Assembly (NCBI GenBank): GCA_964023275.1
Contig: OZ029921.1
Span: forward strand, 13,459,806 to 13,523,805
Direction: 5' to 3'
Origin: Norana najaformis
Lineage: Eukaryota > Annelida > Clitellata > Crassiclitellata > Hormogastridae
Length of the DNA stretch: 64,000 nucleotides
In this document: piece by piece, positions 57,651 to 64,000 of the stretch
Layout of the letters: every line of letters begins with the position of its first letter
How positions within the stretch are numbered: position 1 is the stretch's first letter
Notes under the pieces: model-generated
Seen by the model: the letters and a program-made list of their open reading frames with translations, nothing else
Databases searched by the model: none
What the model was told of the DNA's origin: nothing
Translations under genes and position numbers: made by a program

Positions 57651-57889
57651 CTGGCAGCGAAACTAAACAGCCTAATTCTTGCGGATTTGATTCATATAGC
57701 GCCTACTAGAGCCAGTCTCTGTGACAACTTTTGCATGGCGCTGATAAATTTCGGAGATTTACATTACTTTGTTGTTTGAACTAAAATACTAGAAGTTTTA
57801 TTTTTATGCGCACAGTGACGCCATAATATGAACTTTACTGTTTGCTGATGGCTATGGCCAGAAAATATGGTAAAACCGGAAATGGCTAC

Positions 57890-57931
57890 AGCCAAAGATT
57901 TTAAGAAGGGAAAATCTTGAAATCTTTGGCT
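57890..57931. repeat. Small hairpin with 12-bp arms
   Basis: agccaaagattt (57890-57901) pairs with aaatctttggct (57920-57931). aagattttaagaagggaa inside it also occurs at 57525-57542. Confidence 0.7.
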
Positions 57932-57974
57932 ACATCTACCAACCATAAACGTAAATTATACAAACGTACACGTT

Positions 57975-58560
57975 CTTCCGTTGTGACCGTTGTTATCCAC
58001 CCTGCTCATGTTTCAATGAATCAGATTATAATATCATTCTATCCATCTAATCCTTCCAACCCTCCTATCTTCGCCAGAGCTCTATTTACAATCCAACCAC
58101 TCCGTTCAACCCGCTCCTCGTCTGCCCTAACACTTCTCCGTTCTCCTGTCACTTCATTCTTAAAATCTGGAAATCGCTTCATTGTCATTGCTGCTCCACC
58201 TCTCTGGAATAAACTCCCGCCAGAATTACAATTATCCGATCCATGTTACGAACTCACCATCACTTCACCCCTTGCAATCTTTCCGCTGGTCTTCCACTCA
58301 AAATTGAAAACAGTCCTGTTTCGCAGATCCTAGCCTGATTCTTCTTCCCCTTATCCATCTTGCAGATCCGATTCCAAACACCACCCACCTTAGCCGTTTG
58401 ACTGTCTACCTGACTCTTGGATCTTGACCTGGAGGAACCGAACCCTTTTGCCTATCAATTTTGTTTTGACTGAGCGCCTGTGAATAAGCTGATTCCCGCG
58501 ACTTAGCTTTCGTTGGGCGCTGTAGAAATCTTGAGATTACGATTACGATGTGTGTTATGT
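57975..58560 (+). mobile_element. CR1/L2-like C-terminus, type C tail
   Basis: The plus strand encodes FIVIAAPPLWNKLPPELQLS and FHSKLKTVLFRRS before the stop. The tail reads cgttgggcgctgtagaaatc then gagattacgattacgat. Confidence 0.88.
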
Positions 58561-59070
58561 ATGGGGTCACCCAGTGAGCGATCACTTGGTGGGCCAGCTG
58601 AGGTATGTATCCGTTTTATAAGTTCCATGGATGGCTATAAAATACGGGAATTAATGCTTACGACAGCAATCCATGCGCGAGAGGTTTGCAATCGGTGAAG
58701 ATATTTGGCGACTATGTTATTGTAGAAAACAGAAGCTGATCATCCTGTGATTGTTTATGCGTGGTCAGAAAAATATGTCAGAGGGGTGGCAAGGAACACT
58801 CACTGATGTCTGTTATTATAAATAGAGATCACCGGCAAGGAATCTGTATATGTTGCATGCTGGTCCTTGGAATTGGACAAATGCGGGATGCAGGTTTTAA
58901 TTTTTACGTAGTTCCTCATCATTTACGATACTGAATTATAAATTTGTTGGGTCTTTTTGATGTGACTTATCTGTGGGAAAATACGCCAGATGTTCTTAAG
59001 ATGCTAAGCAGGTAAGTTTGAAGTCATATTTCAAAATGCTGATTAATGATTATTGTTATTTGATAATTAT

Positions 59071-59115
59071 TTTTGGGCGCTGTAGAAATCTCGGAATTAC
59101 GATTACGATTATTTT
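59071..59115 (+). repeat. Solo type C tail
   Basis: gggcgctgtagaaatctcgg followed by aattacgattacgatta. No RT body upstream; an extreme 5' truncation. Confidence 0.75.
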
Positions 59116-59656
59116 GGAAAAAGCGCTGTGGTGGTGGAGGAGAACCGGTTTATGTATGTAGCAAGTGTTGCTTAACCTGTGAAGGCAGTAGCTGAATAGA
59201 AATAATATAGAAAGGCGTAAAAACCGGACGACATTGCCGTCGTGTGTCTGCCCTTGGCAAGATTCTTTGTTCACGCAAGTCGTTCTGTATATTCGTACGT
59301 TTGCGTGTTTGACAGTGCCCTGGTCCTTGTGCGTATTTGTACGCCAGTCTTTCAGACGTGATATTTTTTCTAGTGGGACTATGGGCCGCACGCAGCCGAT
59401 CTTTCTAGAATGTCATCAGTGTCAGGCCTTGGTAGTATATGGCTAGGCGAAGGGGTGGGTGGTGGTTATTTGACGTGTGGCATGTTGTGTAAAGGCCACG
59501 AGTTACATGAAATCAGAATAACGTCCAGTTACAGGCACAACTGCTGCTCTTGTGAAGAAGGCCATCAAATCAGCCTTAAGAAAGTAGAACTGCATTCTAA
59601 TAGTCTCCACAATTTTGGGCGGTTTACTTCCACCCTAGCAGCAAGATTATATTATG

Positions 59657-59709
59657 TAGGACATATTAACCCATATGACAATATTCTCATATGGGCTTCA
59701 TATGTCCTA
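59657..59709. repeat. Two-part palindrome
   Basis: taggacatat pairs with atatgtccta, and cccatatga pairs with tcatatggg inside it; the loop is 8 nt. It could be a decayed MITE or cruciform-prone sequence. Confidence 0.8.
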
Positions 59710-60063
59710 TACATGAACATGATATGACAGACCAAGTCGTGAACCCGGTTTAGCTAGACCTCATCATTTTCCACAGAAAGTATGCACAAAGTTTTGAGTG
59801 TACATTCTGCTTCTAGTAAGCTCCATAAACATGAGAATTCATTTTCAAAGGCACATGTTATATAAACATTACGGTTTGAGACTGTGGCTTGCAAGACATG
59901 TACAATGTATAATGGACACAGTGGCAGGCAAACAATAATTTATAAAACGTTTATGACTGTCATATGGGTATTCCAGACTTTTACAAACAACTCACAGACA
60001 TGTGGAAGGGTTTATTCCCTTTTGTTGCCAGGCAAAATAGGTGTATGTGCATGTTTTCGTATA

Positions 60064-60190
60064 TTGTTTTAAAATGCAGTATATATAAATATATATATGC
60101 ATGTATTTGAACTGTATATACATGCATAATTTTAATGAGTGGTATATATATATAAAATGTTATATATTATGTACATATAATATATTAAAA
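60064..60190. repeat. AT-rich (TA)n-like tract
   Basis: Interrupted TATA runs with partly palindromic atgcatgta and tacatgcat segments. Low-complexity DNA. Confidence 0.6.
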
Positions 60191-60449
60191 ACTAGAAAGA
60201 CACAGTGTTTGAACAGACATGGAGTCAGACATAACCATCTGAACTGGTCTAACCTTTGTGTAGTCCTTTACATGGAAGTCCGTCTGGAGCTTTCTTTGAG
60301 TCAGGCACATATTTTGGATCAGTTACAGTTAACTTCATGGAGTGCTTACTACCACTTGATAAGTGAGTCAGTTGTGCCTTAAGTGGGCACATCCTGTGAC
60401 TCCTGAATGCACTAGTAAATGCACAGTGCCCTGTTTTCAACCTTGGTTG

Positions 60450-60490
60450 TGTTACGGCGCTATATAAATTGTCATTATTATTCTTATTAA
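60450..60490 (+). repeat. L2-like tail with (ATT)n
   Basis: cggcgctatataaattgtca then ttattattctta is a typical L2-type 3' end. The upstream RT sequence was not recognised. Confidence 0.5.
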
Positions 60491-61204
60491 AGGGTAAAGA
60501 GAATTTATATACTCATTGTCTGTTAGCCTACAGATTCAGAGAATCCCAAACCTGTGCTGCTTTTGACTTGCAACTCATGGATTTGGTCCCAAAAAGGCCA
60601 AGTTCAAAACTTCACGAGCAGAATCAATATGCTTAGCTGGGGTCAGTTTACAGTTCGCTCTAACGGAAACTGTCATCATCTCTTGAAGTATCTAATCAGG
60701 CTTCAAAATTTAAATCTGCCCAAGTCAATATATCATACACTTGAAGAAAACCAAATCTTTAAGTTTTTCTTTGATGTATTAAATTAAAATAAACGCAATG
60801 AAAACAGATACTTCGATCACTAATATTAAAACCTTATATCAATCACAAAGAACCACAAACTGATATACCACCAAGAACAAACTCTGTTGCCGATCTGACC
60901 CTTACCCTTGACTCAGGTTAATCCAACACTCCAGTCAATTGTCGAGTGACCTTTCCACTCTGCTCTTTCTACTATATGACTAGTGCACCCATGTACCAGC
61001 GTTGCATATGCACATTCGCCTCCCTTGTTCATGCCAACCAGACATGAATTAGCCAGTGCAACACCCCAATGCTCAATGCAAAAGTAAGATGAAAGAGACC
61101 TTCCCCAACTCTTTATCATCATGTGGATATAAATGGGCTCAGCTTTGTAAACTCTAAGAATATGTAGTCACCCTTCTGAAATTTTTGCATAAGGTGTTTG
61201 AGTC

Positions 61205-61345
61205 TCAGGAGATCTGAACAGTGAGACTGAGATGAGACCCGAGATGTCCTGCTCCAAGGCCAGGATGAGACTCAAGATGTCCTGCCTTGAGACTAGACTG
61301 AGTTGTTGGCCAGTTTGTCCGAGATGAGACCGAGACGACATTAGG
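61205..61345. repeat. Degenerate short tandem-like repeat
   Basis: Imperfect units around gatgagac and gatgtcctgc recur (61230, 61263, 61324 and similar). Origin unknown. Confidence 0.5.
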
Positions 61346-61790
61346 TACATCTCAAGACCAAGACATTGAAACTGTGACAACTCCTAGTTTTATTCTGAGT
61401 GGACCAGCTGATTCCAACTCTCCATGGATAGAATGCAGTATGTGGCCCATGTGCCTTGATGGTACTAAAGCTCCTGCATCCCAGGATAATATGGTTGACC
61501 GTGGCCAGTGGGTCAGCTTTATGGAGTTCAGCCCTTTGCCTGGCATGCCTATCACTTGACCCAATTGGGGAATGCTCCAGGCTATGAAGTGTAGGACGTC
61601 TTAGATTATGTAATTTTATCACGACATACAATTAAAAAACATTGTCAACCAAACACACACGTTTAAATTTAACCGCTATATTAACTGAACTAAATTCGTA
61701 CAAATCAATTAACCCTACAGGACATAAGAAGTTCAGTAAAGAAATAAGTCGTCTGAGAAGCTATTACCATTAAGAATCAATTTATTTTAG

Positions 61791-62024
61791 TGGTTTGAGA
61801 AGCTGTCACCATTAGCATTAACCTTTTCTCACTTTGACTTTAATGAACATGCAATGGAAAATCACCAAAGTATCTGGCAGTGTGCCAACTGTTTAAACCA
61901 TGCGGCTGAATACAATACAGATAAGGACCGGCTTGCTATTGGTGTAGCAGAAGCTAAAGAATTGTTGAGTCGACAACTGACCAACCAGCTGCTGCCGCCT
62001 GCCAAACTGCCCACATTGTTGCCT
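61791..62024 (+). other. Exon-like open segment, unidentified
   Basis: Open for 78 codons between acceptor ttttattttag and donor gtaagg, phase 0/0. It encodes MENHQSIWQCANCLNHAAEY and DRLAIGVAEAKELLSRQL. No family recognised. It could be an exon of a second gene or a transposon relic. Confidence 0.35.
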
Positions 62025-62502
62025 GTAAGGTAGGACTTCTCACACCATACAATACAAAGTCATCCTTAATAGTAAAACCAGTCTGCTAACACAATATCAC
62101 CTAGACAGAGCTAAGGTAAAAGATCTGAATCAAATGCTATTGCTTGCATAACCACCCCAACAAGGAGATATGTAAGTAACACTGCCAGATGGACTTATAT
62201 CAATCAGGAACTTGATAGTGTTGTGGCACTTGTAGTTAATGATGACTGTCTTTCTAGGAAGAATTTGGTACACAGTCAATGATACATCGGACATGCCAAA
62301 AAACTTCATTTTAGAAAACAGAAGGTACTAGCTCCACATCATCTGTTGCAGGCCACATAATCATGCCACACCATTTGGTGTACAACGCTTCAATCCACAG
62401 ATGAAATATTGTTGTAACTGATGTCAGGCTGATGTGAAAGCGGTATGCCAGCTCTTCCATCCCTGGGTTTTGATGTAGTTTTTTATCAACGTTATAAACA
62501 AT

Positions 62503-62811
62503 TCATTTGCAGGGCTTAGTCTGGTGAAACTGTGTTTCATTTAATTTTATGCATCTTTTAAAAGTAACTGAACTGTTCTGTATTTTGTCTTGGCATCTGT
62601 TTTCAATTACACTAACTCCAAATGGGTTGAAGAACTTGAGCCTCTGCTGAAGGCATTTGTTGTTTGTGGCCTGATTGTGTGCTTCTTCAGATGTTCTTTG
62701 CAGTTCATTATGTAGTTTTGAAACCTTATTGGTCAAGGAATTAATGACACCAATCAGCTCAGCAACTTTTGTGCTTGAAGACTGAGCACTGCTGAAGAGT
62801 AAGGGCATCAT
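62503..62811 (-). CDS. Hypothetical short ORF with coiled-coil-like heptads
   Basis: 102 codons from ATG at 62811. VAELIGVINSLTNKVSKLHN and ELQRTSEEA suggest an amphipathic helix; the C-terminal third looks non-coding. No known domain. It may be a small exon, an ORF1 relic or chance. Confidence 0.25.
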   Translation of the reverse strand: MMPLLFSSAQSSSTKVAELIGVINSLTNKVSKLHNELQRTSEEAHNQATNNKCLQQRLKFFNPFGVSVIENRCQDKIQNSSVTFKRCIKLNETQFHQTKPCK

Positions 62812-64000
62812 TTGTTAGTGACAGAGAAACCAGATCACCGAAGAGTGTAATCTGTGTGTGTTGCGATAGAATTTAGTTTCATACTCTGCTAGTTTCTTTA
62901 TAGTTGCTCAGGTCAAGGGGAACAACAGCTGCTTCCAGGTCCTGTTTTTCGTAAGTCGTCGTTTACACTGTGTGTGCCTGTCAACAACTTGCCTCAGTCT
63001 TGGCTGGTGAATCTTGATTGTAGATCAAATAAGGATCGTTGGAAAATAGTCAATGTCCAGTTTGTCATCAGCTGGTTTACCCATATGCAACACAATAGTA
63101 TAATGTAAAATCTTGCAATTTCTCTGTTGCACCTGAAAAGTCAACTAATCACATGAAATCTCCGATGTGCATGTTTCTGTCTGTTTTACAAATGAAGTTT
63201 TTGTTGAATAAATGTTCTGTGTAACTGCAGCCGTTTTAAACATTGTTCGATTACGACCATTACAATAGTCAATTCATCCATTCAAATGAGCTGTAGCTAT
63301 CAAAATATTAAAATAGGTACAAGTGCCAATATAGCTACAAGTAGAAATATAATACATTTAACAAAATGAGCACCACATATTCGGTCGTGCTATTGCGGTT
63401 GATGTAGTCCATCGAGTTGAGTGCTTCGTTCCTTCTGTGGTGGCAGGCGTCCTATTTTTTTACAATCCAGCGATTTAAACACGTGACATTTCATAAAGGA
63501 AAGCCATACAATTTTACTGCACTTTTTCTTGTACGTCGATTCGTGCAATTCGGCACCCAGCACGATGATGGCATTTAAAAAATTACTTCAAGAATAGACA
63601 AAAACAATGAACAGCGGCTTTTGCCCTACACGAAAATAACGCATTGGCCGTGATGCATCACGAGACAACTTTTGCCATGGTAATCTTTCGCGCCTGAAAA
63701 GGTCCATAGTTTTATAATTTATTATTTACATTTTCATTATTATATAAATTATACTTTTATATTCACTTGAAGTGAGCATTATTTTGTTTAAAATAGGTAA
63801 TTTGCAAAAATTATGAGTTATAAAGAGATGCTTGACTAGAATACCACATCTGCCAAGTGCTGTTTCAGTGAAAGCACTGTGAAGAGCAATGAATTTGTAT
63901 TGAACTGCAGACTTAATTATATGAATTAGTAATCACTCATTCTTTATGCCATCTTTTTTTATTGAATTTGTTTTGCATTTGTTTTGAGTCTTCATTTTTC
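62812..64000. other. Unassigned AT-rich end of window
   Basis: No gene, RNA gene or repeat family recognised. Confidence 0.35.

Noticed and set aside
60064-60190. Inverted TA-rich segments as a structured RNA
   Set aside because: Low-complexity TATA runs fold by composition alone.

Overview
This is a eukaryotic (animal) nuclear window dominated by one large spliced gene on the + strand. Thirty consecutive coding exons between 2222 and 47767 join in phase into 1895 codons plus a TAA stop. They encode the ATPase-to-C-terminus part of a CHD6/7/8/9 (Drosophila kismet) class chromatin remodeller: all SNF2 helicase motifs, the SANT/SLIDE-like region, two BRK domains and an acidic C-terminus. The chromodomain exons and promoter lie upstream of base 1. 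The family, the GT-AG introns and the repeat content point to an invertebrate metazoan. A marine lophotrochozoan such as a mollusc is a guess only.

The introns are packed with transposable-element debris. (i) RTE-like non-LTR fragments: 3900-4515 (+), 9023-9889 (-), 11185-12740 (-), 13107-13895 (-), 14527-14880 (-), and 54440-55110 (+) beyond the gene. (ii) Many CR1/L2-like non-LTR fragments in both orientations, with at least three kinds of 3' tail. (iii) A structurally complete piggyBac transposon at 15721-18505 with TTAA target duplications and matching terminal repeats; its transposase has two in-frame TGA stops and one frameshift. (iv) An older piggyBac relic at 26170-27360 (-), with an opposite-strand fragment near 28440-28600.

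Downstream of the gene, 49.4-59.1 kb is a nest of CR1/L2-like 3' halves, one RTE with a snap-back hairpin at its 5' junction, a tRNA-derived SINE, and a short repeat inserted twice into the same reverse transcriptase. From 59.1 to 64 kb there is mostly unassigned AT-rich DNA, plus one exon-like open segment (61791-62024, +) and one short coiled-coil-like ORF (62503-62811, -).

I did not find a new multi-gene system. The most unusual signals are structural: a roughly 450 bp dispersed repeat in inverted orientation 14.5 kb apart (23.1 kb and 38.0 kb), tail-to-tail CR1/L2 junctions, the near-perfect 37-bp hairpin at 54403-54478, and the repeat inserted twice in one RT. Exon boundaries were placed by eye from splice sites, phase and family conservation. 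Boundaries of decayed repeats are approximate.
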